64,000 nucleotides of DNA, from positions 28,845 to 92,844 of the forward strand of contig UCJH01000013.1 of the NCBI GenBank assembly GCA_900472785.1. The letters run 5' to 3'. Source of the stretch: Hyphomicrobiales bacterium. Lineage in GTDB: Bacteria; Pseudomonadota; Alphaproteobacteria; Rhizobiales; Rhizobiaceae. This document shows, piece by piece, positions 25,777-33,845 of this stretch. Each line of letters starts with the position of its first letter. Position 1 is the first letter of the stretch. Made by a program: the position numbers and the translations under genes. Below the pieces are notes generated by a model. It was not told where the DNA came from and did not search any database. It saw only the letters and a list, made by a program, of their open reading frames with translations.

Positions 25777-25803
25777 AAAAAACGGGCCACGGCCCGTTTT
25801 TTT
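25777..25803 (+). terminator. Intrinsic terminator of the DUF3309 operon
   Basis: An A-run, then CGGGC-CACG-GCCCG, then seven T. Symmetric, so it may also work for nepR on the other strand. Confidence 0.85.
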
Positions 25804-25840
25804 GTGTCTTTTCAGTTTTTGAAAGCAGTTTCCGACGGAG

Positions 25841-26041
25841 CTAGGCCTCTGGGTCACCAAGCTTTTCAGCCTGATCGAGCCGCTCGAGAAGATCGAGGAA
25901 TACATCGGGGATGGGCTGCTGCTCGACCGAACTGTAGAGCGCCTTCAATTTTGACGCGATCTGCGAGTGGGACTCAAATGTGCCATTCGGGCGGCTGCGC
26001 ATCCCTGCGGATTTGCCCGGTTTCTCCGGTGTTCCACTCAT
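25841..26041 (-). CDS. nepR: NepR-type anti-sigma factor
   Basis: A 66 aa anti-sigma factor. The core IASKLKALYSSVEQQPIPDV followed by FLDLLERLDQAE holds the two helices and the PIPDxFxxLLxxL signature of NepR. NepR binds EcfG under normal conditions and is removed by phosphorylated PhyR. phyR is divergent, 179 bp away, which is the usual arrangement. The usual next gene, ecfG, is missing: after this stop codon comes the terminator of the opposite gene. Confidence 0.9.
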   Translation of the reverse strand: MSGTPEKPGKSAGMRSRPNGTFESHSQIASKLKALYSSVEQQPIPDVFLDLLERLDQAEKLGDPEA

Positions 26042-26220
26042 TGAAGATATTCACTCCCACACGAACGAGCCGTCTCGACTTGCAACGATGCCACTTTGCA
26101 GTTCCTTTCCCTCGAAACTTCCAATATGCGGTAAAACATGGTCAAACCGCTGATAAGTGTCGACTCGGAACGCCTCTAAGATCCTCACATACGATAATAT
26201 CATACTAAAGGAAGTCCCCT

Positions 26221-27024
26221 ATGTCACTTTCGATGCGGATTGCTGCCCACCTTCCCTATCTGCGCCGCTTTTCCCGTGCCGTTACCGGTTCGCAGGCATC
26301 CGGCGATGCTTATGTTGCGGCGGTACTCGAAGCTCTGATCGCCAATATCAGTCTCTTTCCGAAAGGGTCGAACGACAGGGTCAACCTGTTCCAGCTCTTC
26401 TGCTCGCTCTTTGACGGCATCAAGATCGATCTTCCGGAAACGACGTCGCCTTTCGGCTGGGAAAAGCGCGCCGCGGACAATCTTGCCGTCATCGCACCGG
26501 CAGCACGCAAAGCCTTCCTGCTTGTTGCTGTCGAAGGATTTTCCACGGACGAAGCGGCAGAGGTACTGCAGATTTCTGAAGAAGCGCTTTCAGCCCTGCT
26601 GGCTGATGCATCGGAAGATATTTCCGGACAGGTCGCGACCGACATCCTGATTATCGAAGACGAACCGCTGATCGCGATGGATATCGAAGACATGGTGAAA
26701 AGCCTCGGTCACAACGTGACCGGCATTGCCCGCACCCACAAGGAAGCCATCGACCTTTTCCGCCGGACGCCGCCGAAAATGATACTTGCCGATATCCAGC
26801 TTGCCGACGGCAGCTCCGGTATTGACGCGGTCAACGAGATCCTCGCAACGGCGACCATTCCGGTCATCTTCATCACGGCTTTCCCAGAGCGGTTGCTGAC
26901 AGGCGAAAAGCCCGAACCGGCCTTCCTCGTCACGAAACCTTTCAACCCGGACATGGTCAAGGCCCTGATCAGCCAGGCATTGTTCTTCGACGAACACGCC
27001 CGCTCGCCAGCCAACTCAGGCTGA
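26221..27024 (+). CDS. phyR: PhyR, general stress response anti-anti-sigma regulator
   Basis: A 267 aa response regulator. Residues 1-130 form the sigma-like domain (SDAYVAAVLEALI-type helices, AVEGFSTDEAAEVLQISEEA corresponding to the sigma4 helix-turn-helix), and residues about 140-260 are a receiver with IIEDEPLIAMDIE and acceptor Asp191 in MILADIQLADG. Phosphorylation opens the protein so that the sigma-like part captures NepR. The ATG follows AAAGGAAG. The upstream DNA has GGAAC at 26167 but no CGTT at the right distance. Confidence 0.95.
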   Translation: MSLSMRIAAHLPYLRRFSRAVTGSQASGDAYVAAVLEALIANISLFPKGSNDRVNLFQLFCSLFDGIKIDLPETTSPFGWEKRAADNLAVIAPAARKAFLLVAVEGFSTDEAAEVLQISEEALSALLADASEDISGQVATDILIIEDEPLIAMDIEDMVKSLGHNVTGIARTHKEAIDLFRRTPPKMILADIQLADGSSGIDAVNEILATATIPVIFITAFPERLLTGEKPEPAFLVTKPFNPDMVKALISQALFFDEHARSPANSG

Positions 27025-27026
27025 CA

Positions 27027-28274
27027 TCAACCGATCGGCGACGGACGATCCAGGGCAAAGGCATCGAACCAGCTTTCGCGCTGGCCGCCACACAAGGCGG
27101 CCAGGATTCGTGACGCCATGAAGCTGAATGTGATGCCGTTGCCGCCATAACCATAGGCCGCCAGCATACGGGGATATCCGGGCACCTCTCCGATCAGCGG
27201 CAAACCGTCTTCTGTTTCGCCGAAAGCGCCGGACCAGGAATAGGCGATGGTCGGGTCAGCGGCCGGCCATAGGCGGCGGAGGCTATCAATCAGAAACGCC
27301 TCCTTTTCGGGCGATTTGGCGTCTCGCGCCGCCGGATCGACCGTCTCGTCGTCTCCGCCGCCGATGATGATGCGACCGTCCCGCGTTGTCCGGGCGTAGA
27401 GATAACTCTCCGATGCCTCCCAGATCAGCTCGCCGCCAGGCCAGAGATTTTCATCTCTCTGCGGCTCCGTCGCGATGGCCCAGCTGGATGCCGTGCTGTG
27501 CAACGCGCTACCGACGAAATCCGGCATGACATAGCCGGTGGCAAGGATCACATGGCGCGCCTCGATTACAAAGGCTCCATCCGTTTCCACGACCACCGCA
27601 TTGGACGAGGCATGGTAAGCCGTTGCCATCGCATCGATCAGTTTGGCCCCCTGCCCGATCGCCGTTTTCAGCAATCCCCAGGATAGCAAGAGCGGATCGG
27701 CATCCGCCGAACCCGGCGACAGGATGGCTGCGGCACGGTCGATCCCGAAATTCGACAGCAAATCTCGATGCTGGAGAAACTGTCCGGGTAGCCCTGCTCT
27801 TTGACGCAGATCATATTCGGCCAGAAGCTCCGAACTGCTGCCGTCATCGGAGGTGATATAGAGCGTCGAGCGCGGGCGGTAGAGACAAGGTATTTGCAAG
27901 GACTGCACCAGGCCGGTCAATCCCTGTACCGCAGCCAGGCTGCGCCGATAGATGGAAGCTGCCTGATCGAAGCCGTAGTAGTTGGTCAGCTCGGCGAGCG
28001 GGCAATCGATCTCCCATTGCAGCATCGCCGTGCTTGCCGTGGTGCTGCCCAATCCCGGCTGCTCCCGATCGACAACGCACACATCCATCCCAAGAGCGGC
28101 GAGGTGCTGGGCCGCCAGAGAGCCGGTGATGCCGCCACCGACAATCAGCACATCGGTCTTGATGCTTTCGGTGAGACGTCCGCGATGCGGATGTGCTGCG
28201 GCGCCACCCCAGGGCGACATACCGCCGCGAAGATCCTTCTGTCCGGTCAGGTCCGGATCGAGCGATGATGACAT
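27027..28274 (-). CDS. FAD-dependent oxidoreductase (DAO family)
   Basis: A 415 aa flavoenzyme. After a 35-residue hydrophilic lead comes the FAD motif TDVLIVGGGITGSLAAQHLA, then the STTASTAMLQWEIDCPLAEL region, and late motifs YSWSGAFGETEDGLPLIGEV and YGYGGNGITFSFMAS. It belongs to the glycine/D-amino acid oxidase-like group (YurR/OrdL-like). It is the second gene after an EcfG promoter, 60 bp behind the AI-2E family gene, and converges with phyR with a 2 bp gap. The substrate is unknown; a link to stress is inferred from operon position. Confidence 0.85.
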   Translation of the reverse strand: MSSSLDPDLTGQKDLRGGMSPWGGAAAHPHRGRLTESIKTDVLIVGGGITGSLAAQHLAALGMDVCVVDREQPGLGSTTASTAMLQWEIDCPLAELTNYYGFDQAASIYRRSLAAVQGLTGLVQSLQIPCLYRPRSTLYITSDDGSSSELLAEYDLRQRAGLPGQFLQHRDLLSNFGIDRAAAILSPGSADADPLLLSWGLLKTAIGQGAKLIDAMATAYHASSNAVVVETDGAFVIEARHVILATGYVMPDFVGSALHSTASSWAIATEPQRDENLWPGGELIWEASESYLYARTTRDGRIIIGGGDDETVDPAARDAKSPEKEAFLIDSLRRLWPAADPTIAYSWSGAFGETEDGLPLIGEVPGYPRMLAAYGYGGNGITFSFMASRILAALCGGQRESWFDAFALDRPSPIG

Positions 28275-28334
28275 GATGTTTCCTGTATGCTGATCGAGCA
28301 GCGGTCGGTTGCAACGCCGGGCGGCGCGGTCGAG

Positions 28335-29567
28335 CTAGGCGGGAAGATGACGTTCCGGCGGATGCGTGCGCACCTCGTCGAAAATCGTCATGGCGATCAA
28401 CGACATCGGCAGTGCCAGCATGGCGCCGACGGCGCCCCACATCCATGTCCAGAAAATGATCGCAAGGAAGATGAGGAAGGGGTTGATTTCAAGCCTGTGG
28501 CCAAGGATGGACGGCGTTACCAGATTTTCCATAACGAGATGCAGAAGGAAAAATCCAAGTGCCGGCGCAAGCGCAAGCAGGAGCGCATCATGCGTCATCA
28601 GGCCTGCAACCATCAATGCGAGCGTCATGACGGTGACGCCGACATAGGGGATGAAGCTTGAGATAAATGCGAACAGCCCCCAGAGCGGCGCCATGCCGAG
28701 CCCGCCGACAAACGCGATGACGGCCGTGATGGCGCCGAGCACGATATAAATCAGGCTCGCCGTCGAGAAATAGAACCCCATGGAATTTTCAATGGCATTC
28801 ATGATGCGGATCGCCGTCAGGCGGCGCTCGCGGGTCGCAAAGCCCATGATAATCGTCTTGCGCAGTTGCGCGCGCCCGACGAGAAACAGGCCGAGCGCCG
28901 CCAGAAAGATCAACGTCTGGATGAGGGCGGGCGTCAGGCCCGAGGCAACGAGGCCGAGCATCGCGCCGGCATTCTGCATTGCCATGTCCGCAACCGCTTT
29001 CTCGTCCGCGCCGGCAAGCGCCGACCTTAGCCAATCGAACCGCTCGACAAAGGGAAGAACACGCTCGACGGTGCGCTCAAGAATCTTCGGAGCCTCGCCG
29101 GCGAGTTGGGACATGGGTTCAACCAGGGCGTTGATCAGCAGGAAAAGGCCGACAACGAAGACCACCCCAAGCAGGAGACCACCGAGCACCGGAGGGAGCC
29201 CGAATTTTGCCAGTCGATCCGCGGCAAGACCCAGCACCATGCCGACGACGATCGCCAGCGTGATCGGCATGAGGATTGCCTCCATCATGTAGATGACGGC
29301 CGACGCGATGACGATGAAGATGCCGACGATGCTCCAGGCGACCACCAGATCGAGCGAATCGCGTGGGTTGACCACCGGATAGGCGGCTTCCACGGCCGCT
29401 TCCTCTGCCTCGCGAATATGCTTGCGCTTGCGATGAATGGCTTGTTCCGGCACTGCAGCGCCCATGTCGATGCCCCTGTTCCCCAACCATCGTTTTGCCG
29501 ACTGGACGGCCCGGTAACGACGCATGACACCGGGCGAAAAGAGGAAGCGATCACCGCTTATGAGCAT
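28335..29567 (-). CDS. AI-2E family membrane transporter
   Basis: A 410 aa membrane protein of the AI-2E (PerM/YdiK) family. About eight transmembrane segments: two early (LVVAWSIVGIFIVIASAVIY and the next), then an amphipathic soluble part (about 130-210), then the conserved membrane half including AFISSFIPYVGVTVMTLALM and FWTWMWGAVGAMLALPMSL. The substrate is unknown; the family name does not prove autoinducer transport. The start at 29567 fits the exact EcfG promoter 23 bp upstream; ATG 29465 is an alternative. Confidence 0.85.
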   Translation of the reverse strand: MLISGDRFLFSPGVMRRYRAVQSAKRWLGNRGIDMGAAVPEQAIHRKRKHIREAEEAAVEAAYPVVNPRDSLDLVVAWSIVGIFIVIASAVIYMMEAILMPITLAIVVGMVLGLAADRLAKFGLPPVLGGLLLGVVFVVGLFLLINALVEPMSQLAGEAPKILERTVERVLPFVERFDWLRSALAGADEKAVADMAMQNAGAMLGLVASGLTPALIQTLIFLAALGLFLVGRAQLRKTIIMGFATRERRLTAIRIMNAIENSMGFYFSTASLIYIVLGAITAVIAFVGGLGMAPLWGLFAFISSFIPYVGVTVMTLALMVAGLMTHDALLLALAPALGFFLLHLVMENLVTPSILGHRLEINPFLIFLAIIFWTWMWGAVGAMLALPMSLIAMTIFDEVRTHPPERHLPA

Positions 29568-29589
29568 TGTCTTCTGTTCGCGCCACAGG

Positions 29590-29614
29590 AACGCAGGAGC
29601 CTGTCAAAGGTTCC
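29590..29614 (-). promoter_or_regulatory. EcfG-type promoter for the AI-2E and FAD oxidoreductase genes
   Basis: Minus strand GGAAC (29614-29610), 16 nt spacer, CGTT (29593-29590). Exact consensus. The 279 bp between 29568 and 29846 show nothing else supported. Confidence 0.75.
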
Positions 29615-29846
29615 CTTAGCTGCCGGGCGGGTCCGGAACAAAGGGCGATACGGAACGTTTTCCATGGGTCGACGTGATGCTCGCCCCCATTGAGCCAGAC
29701 ACGATCGATGCGCATCCGGACGATGCGATTGGCCGATGGAATGCGACCCCGGAACGGAGGAACCATCAATTCGGCCGACAGGCATTTCGAATGACGGCTT
29801 TTCGAACAGAGCGGGCAACCATGACGGTTGCCCGTCTGCAGATCGC

Positions 29847-30902
29847 TCAATCCGAAAACAGCATCTCGACATGCGTGCCCGAGTCCGACTTGTCGTCATA
29901 CACCAGCGAACAGCCCATCGTGCTTGCCATGGCCGATATGATCCGGCTGCCAAGACCTGTTCCTGTGGCCGGGCCGGCTGGATCGAAACCACGACCGTCA
30001 TCCTCCACCCGCAGCCTGATCTTGCACCCATGCCTGGAAAGACGCACCCGAATTTCACCGGGCTCTCCTGCCCTGTAAGCGTATTTGAAAGCATTGGTCA
30101 CGAGTTCGCTGACGATCAGGCCGAGCGTCACAACCTTGTCTGTCGACAGGTGTACGCGTTCCGCATGCAGGACGAGGGTGTGCGGGCGCATATCGTCACG
30201 CATCGAAGACTGCAGCTCTTCCAGAAGACTGCCGAGGTAAGCATCGACCTGCACGGAGCCGACCTGATTGTTGACATAGAGATGACGGTGCACATTCCCG
30301 ATCGCGTTGATGCGGGCCTGTGTCTCCTGCAAGGCCTGGATGGCGACCGGGTCCGTTACCAGAGATACCTGCATCCGGATCAATGCCGCCGCCAGCCCAA
30401 GGCTGTTGCCGACACGATGGTTGACCTCGCGCAGCAGCAATTCGGCGCGATCCCTTTCCTGTCGGACCTGTTCCTGGGCAAGCTCGGTTTCGTGCCGGAA
30501 GCGCGCCCGTTCCAGCGCCTGGTTCAACGCAGCCGCCAGCAACTCAAAGAAATCCGTGGAAACGTTCTTCGTCACATAGTCGTCGGCACCGCACTTCAAC
30601 GCCTGCACGGCAATGCTCATGTCGCCTGCACCGGTTACATAGACGACCGGGGGATGGTCCGGTCGCTTGAGAATTTCCGGCAAGATATCGAGACCGGTTT
30701 CACCGAGCAGGTAGTGATCAAGCGCGATCGCGTCGATTTCACCGCCGGCCAACAGCGCCAGCCCCGTCATCCCGTCGAGCACCGTAACGACTTCGAAGCC
30801 CAGGCGGCCGAGATTTTTCTTGAGCAGAATGCCCAAGGTCTCATCGTCGTCGATGTAAAGAATTCGGTTGCCGCTTTTCGGCGCCGCCAGCCCGGATGAC
30901 AT
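29847..30902 (-). CDS. Receiver-HisKA_2 histidine kinase
   Basis: A 351 aa soluble kinase. Residues 12-130 are a receiver (ILYIDDDETLGILLKKNLG, acceptor Asp62 in AIALDHYLLGE); then a coiled coil; then an H-box LLREVNHRVGNSLGLAAALI with His162 followed by an HATPase part (SELVTNAFKYAY, DDGRGFDPAGPATGTGLGS). The HRxxN form of the H-box places it in the HisKA_2/HWE group, the class that signals to PhyR in several alphaproteobacteria. It overlaps the previous gene by 1 bp, so the three-gene signalling operon is translationally coupled. A role upstream of PhyR is inferred. Confidence 0.88.
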   Translation of the reverse strand: MSSGLAAPKSGNRILYIDDDETLGILLKKNLGRLGFEVVTVLDGMTGLALLAGGEIDAIALDHYLLGETGLDILPEILKRPDHPPVVYVTGAGDMSIAVQALKCGADDYVTKNVSTDFFELLAAALNQALERARFRHETELAQEQVRQERDRAELLLREVNHRVGNSLGLAAALIRMQVSLVTDPVAIQALQETQARINAIGNVHRHLYVNNQVGSVQVDAYLGSLLEELQSSMRDDMRPHTLVLHAERVHLSTDKVVTLGLIVSELVTNAFKYAYRAGEPGEIRVRLSRHGCKIRLRVEDDGRGFDPAGPATGTGLGSRIISAMASTMGCSLVYDDKSDSGTHVEMLFSD

Positions 30903-31348
30903 TACTTGGCCTCCGGGACGGCCATGACCGACAAAAACAGACCAAGTTGCTGGATGGCGTTGACGAACTTCTCATACTGCATGGGCTTGGGCACATAGAC
31001 ATTTGCCCCGAGATCATAACAGCGGTGGACTTCCCGCGGATCATCGGTCGTCGTCAGGATGATGACCATGGTCCGTTTCAGATGGGCGCTGTCGCGCATC
31101 CGGGCGAGAATATCCATGCCCGTCATGTCCGGCAGGTTGAGATCCAGAAGCACCAGCAAGGTTTTTCCGACATGCTCGCTGCCGGTCCCATCCGCGCCGA
31201 GCAAAAAGGCCAACGCTTCGGTCCCGTTGACGAAAGCAACGATTTCATTCGTTACCCCGGCCCGGCGGATATTCTTTTCGATCAGTCTGGCATGCCCCTC
31301 ATCGTCTTCGATCATCACGATCTTTACGGGCCTTGCAGTGTTGATCAT
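30902..31348 (-). CDS. Single-domain response regulator (Rcp1-like)
   Basis: A 148 aa receiver without output domain. Motifs are VMIEDDEGHARLIEKNIRRA, the acceptor Asp in LLVLLDLNLPDMTG, the TTTDDPREV switch region and the lysine in VYVPKPMQ. The layout is that of Rcp1-type receivers that accept phosphate from phytochrome-like or CHASE3 kinases. ATG 31348 overlaps the kinase stop by 4 bp (ATGA). It probably shuttles phosphate between the CHASE3 kinase and the HisKA_2 kinase. Confidence 0.88.
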   Translation of the reverse strand: MINTARPVKIVMIEDDEGHARLIEKNIRRAGVTNEIVAFVNGTEALAFLLGADGTGSEHVGKTLLVLLDLNLPDMTGMDILARMRDSAHLKRTMVIILTTTDDPREVHRCYDLGANVYVPKPMQYEKFVNAIQQLGLFLSVMAVPEAK

Positions 31349-32838
31349 TGCTCTCCCCACTTCTTTGCGCGGCGCAGATCCGCAGCGAACGTGACATAGA
31401 AAGACGTCCCCTCACCCAGAACGGAGCTTACGGAGACATCTCCGCCCAATCGCCGGACAAGCGCCCGGACATGAGCAAGCCCGATTCCCTCACCCGGCCT
31501 GTCCTGTCGACCGGATCGCCTGAAAAGCTCAAAGATTCGTTCGTTATCCTGGCTTGCTATGCCCCGGCCATTGTCACGCACGGTCACCGTCACATCCTCC
31601 CCGACGACCTCACCAAACACCTCTATGAGGGGGCTACGCGAAGGATCGGCATATTTGATTGCATTGTCCAGCAGGTTTCCGAAAATCTGCTGCAAGGCCA
31701 GCCGGTCGGATACGACTGTCGGAAGGTCGGGGGAGATCGTCACGACCGCATTGCCGCCATCCAGACGATGCTGGAGCGTGGCAGCAGACTCGGCCACGAG
31801 CTTCGAAAGCTCAAGCGTTTCCGCTTGCAAGTGCCGATTTCCGGCCCTGGCGAGCTTGAGGATTTCGTTGATCAGGTCGTCCATTCGCTTCATGGACGAG
31901 CGAATAAAGCGCAGTGCCTCCGGGACATCCTCCTGTACGGCCTCGCGCGCTGCCTTGGCGGTGGGATCGTCCGGCAGCGGATTGGCTTCCAGATAGTCGG
32001 CGAATTGGCCGGACGCCCGTTCCAGTTCGGCCGTGAAACCCATAATATTGACCAGCGGTGCGCGCAGATCGTGCCCGACGATATAGGCGTAGCTCTGCAG
32101 CTCCCGATTGGCCCTTTCCAGAAACCGCGTTCGCTCGCGCACTTTCTGCTCCAGCGTCTCGTTCTGAAGCTCAAGGGCATCGCCCGCCTTTTCCAGCTGA
32201 CGGGAGTGCGAAAAAATCAGGGCGACCGCGCCGCCAACGAGAAAAACGAGCAGGATTGCTCCGCCGGTGATTGAGATCAACAGAAGCCGCGTAGCCTGGG
32301 TAAGTGCAGACAAACGCACGAAACCGGTATTGTCGGTTATGGCGTCGATCCGGACAAGGATCTGGCGGATTTCTTCCATGGCTTGCCGGCCCTGGTCGCT
32401 CTCGACAAGAGCCAGCGCATCGCCGGCTTTTCCCAGCCGCTTTAGCTCGACGGTATCACGCAGTTCGACAAGCTTCGTCTTGATCAATGTGTCGAGCCGG
32501 TTGATCGTGACGGGGCTCAGGGCAATAGACTGAAAATCAGGCAGAAGACTGCGAAAATGCAGAGGTATCAGGGCTTCTGCGCGCTTGAAAGGCGCGAGAT
32601 ACCGCTTTTCGGCCGTCAGCAGATATCCGCGCTGACTGGTTTCGGCATCCTGAACCAGACTGAAAAGCCGCATGACCCGGCTGTTCAGGCGCGCCGCATC
32701 GAGCGCCTCGTTGGCATTGCGGCTGGTCAAATTTGCAAAGTGAAGAGATGAAAGAACCAGGGCAAGAAGCAGTATCGCTCCCGCAAACAGAAACAGTGGT
32801 ACCGATCTGAAAATGATCGACTTCCTGTTCATTGTCAT
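31345..32838 (-). CDS. CHASE3-domain sensor histidine kinase
   Basis: A 497 aa inner membrane kinase. A first transmembrane helix (VPLFLFAGAILLLALVLSSL, about 13-32), a CHASE3 sensor in the periplasm (RLFSLVQDAETSQRGYLLTA, about 40-185), a second helix (LLISITGGAILLVFLVGGAV), a coiled coil, HisKA with YIVGHDLRAPLVNIMGFT (His near 265) and HATPase (DNAIKYADP, DNGRGI, GEGIGLAHVRALVRRLGG). It heads the operon with the receiver and the HisKA_2 kinase. No EcfG promoter was found upstream. The signal is unknown. Confidence 0.9.
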   Translation of the reverse strand: MTMNRKSIIFRSVPLFLFAGAILLLALVLSSLHFANLTSRNANEALDAARLNSRVMRLFSLVQDAETSQRGYLLTAEKRYLAPFKRAEALIPLHFRSLLPDFQSIALSPVTINRLDTLIKTKLVELRDTVELKRLGKAGDALALVESDQGRQAMEEIRQILVRIDAITDNTGFVRLSALTQATRLLLISITGGAILLVFLVGGAVALIFSHSRQLEKAGDALELQNETLEQKVRERTRFLERANRELQSYAYIVGHDLRAPLVNIMGFTAELERASGQFADYLEANPLPDDPTAKAAREAVQEDVPEALRFIRSSMKRMDDLINEILKLARAGNRHLQAETLELSKLVAESAATLQHRLDGGNAVVTISPDLPTVVSDRLALQQIFGNLLDNAIKYADPSRSPLIEVFGEVVGEDVTVTVRDNGRGIASQDNERIFELFRRSGRQDRPGEGIGLAHVRALVRRLGGDVSVSSVLGEGTSFYVTFAADLRRAKKWGEQ

Positions 32839-33084
32839 GAGCTCAAGAACATGACGGACGGAGTGCTCCCCCGGATCCTGACATGTCGCCGGATCACCAC
32901 GCTAAGCAATCCTGTTCGGGGCAAAAAATCAACCCTGCATAGATGCCGAGCGTAAAACTTTAAACCCGCGGGTGATGGGCGTTTTGTACCGGCAGTGGCG
33001 GGAGTTTTGAAAGAAAAGTCCGGAGTTGTTGGAATAAGCCGCAAACTCCGGAGCATCGTCGCGTCCTCGTCTTGCTGGAGCGCT

Positions 33085-33255
33085 TTAATAGCGCTCCGGC
33101 GGAAAGACATGCAGCGTAAGCGAAAACAGACCAAGTCCAAGCAAAACAACCATCAGCGTATGAGCAACGTCATCCGAGGTGGCAGGCAGGATTCCAAGGC
33201 CGATGATCGCACCGAAAAACAGGAACAGACAGACTCTGGGAAACCAGTACAACAT
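33085..33255 (-). CDS. Small two-helix membrane protein under general-stress control
   Basis: A 56 aa hydrophobic protein (MLYWFPRVCLFLFFGAIIGL at the start, then a short polar turn PATSDDVAH and a second helix TLMVVLLGLGLFSLTLHVF). It resembles DUF1328 in size and topology but not in sequence. ATG 33255 has an AAGGAA site. An exact EcfG promoter is 37 bp upstream and overlaps the divergent one for the next gene. Function unknown. Confidence 0.7.
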   Translation of the reverse strand: MLYWFPRVCLFLFFGAIIGLGILPATSDDVAHTLMVVLLGLGLFSLTLHVFPPERY

Positions 33256-33291
33256 GGGGGTGTTCCTTGCGATGTGTTGAGACTGCCCATT

Positions 33292-33316
33292 AACGCGGGA
33301 ACCAGGGATTGGTTCC
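33292..33316 (-). promoter_or_regulatory. EcfG-type promoter, interleaved with a divergent one
   Basis: Minus strand GGAAC (33316-33312), 16 nt spacer, CGTT (33295-33292). Exact consensus, for the small membrane protein at 33255. It overlaps the plus-strand promoter 33298-33323. Confidence 0.75.
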
Positions 33317-33323
33317 AACCGTT
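33298..33323 (+). promoter_or_regulatory. EcfG-type promoter, interleaved with a divergent one
   Basis: GGAAC (33298-33302), 17 nt spacer, CGTT (33320-33323). Exact consensus with 17 nt spacer, 89 bp before ATG 33412. Confidence 0.7.
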
Positions 33324-33411
33324 GAGAGACAGAAAAACATCTCCGAATGGAAACTTTTTCAATGATCCAATCGTGTATCGCGACGTAAGTTTACCTGCCA
33401 CCAGGGAGACG

Positions 33412-33798
33412 ATGATGAAGACGACAGCATTTGCATTGTTCGGAACGTTGATTGCCGGAATTTCCGCGGCGCAGGCGAGCCAATTGCAGGAGGCCGACAT
33501 TCGCAGCATGATCATCGGGCGCACGATATATTTGGCAGCGCCGATGGGCGGTGAATTTCCGCTCAATTACAAGCCCTCCGGAGAGGTCGACGGCAACGGC
33601 AAGGCTGTCGGTCTCGGAAAGTTCATCCAGCCGACGGACAGCGGCCGATGGTGGATTCAGGCAAACAAGCTCTGCCAGCAGTTCAAGGTCTGGTACGACG
33701 GATCGAAAATGTGCTTCGAGTTGACTGAGAACGGGCCGAACAGCGTCAAATGGGTCCGTGACAATGGCGACAGCGGAATTGCGCGGATCGGGAACTGA
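33412..33798 (+). CDS. Exported hypothetical protein
   Basis: A 128 aa periplasmic protein. Signal peptide MMKTTAFALFGTLIAGISAA, cleavage after about AQA, then a compact domain with IRSMIIGRTIYLAAPMGGEF, FIQPTDSGRWWIQANKLCQQ and a second Cys in KMCFELTEN, suggesting one disulfide. The Trp-rich middle resembles DUF995-type rhizobial exported proteins, but this is not certain. GGGAG precedes the ATG. It is driven by an EcfG promoter and ends at a strong terminator. Confidence 0.75.
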   Translation: MMKTTAFALFGTLIAGISAAQASQLQEADIRSMIIGRTIYLAAPMGGEFPLNYKPSGEVDGNGKAVGLGKFIQPTDSGRWWIQANKLCQQFKVWYDGSKMCFELTENGPNSVKWVRDNGDSGIARIGN

Positions 33799-33811
33799 GG
33801 CCGACAAAGGT

Positions 33812-33837
33812 GAAACCCGGCGCAAACGCCGGGTTTC
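33812..33837. terminator. Terminator between the exported protein gene and ridA
   Basis: A perfect 11 bp stem (GAAACCCGGCG with CGCCGGGTTTC) and 4 nt loop CAAA, between two convergent genes. Confidence 0.85.
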
Positions 33838-33845
33838 CTTAGCGA

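Noticed and set aside
26084-26105. EcfG promoter for nepR
   Set aside because: AACG and GTTCC are present but separated by 13 nt, outside the 16-17 nt rule.
26167-26191. EcfG promoter for phyR
   Set aside because: GGAAC is present but the element at 16 nt is CATA and at 17 nt ATAC, not CGTT. Too weak to list.
29588-29612. Plus-strand EcfG promoter overlapping the one of the AI-2E gene
   Set aside because: GGAAC-N16-GGTT has a mismatched -10, and no plus-strand gene follows.
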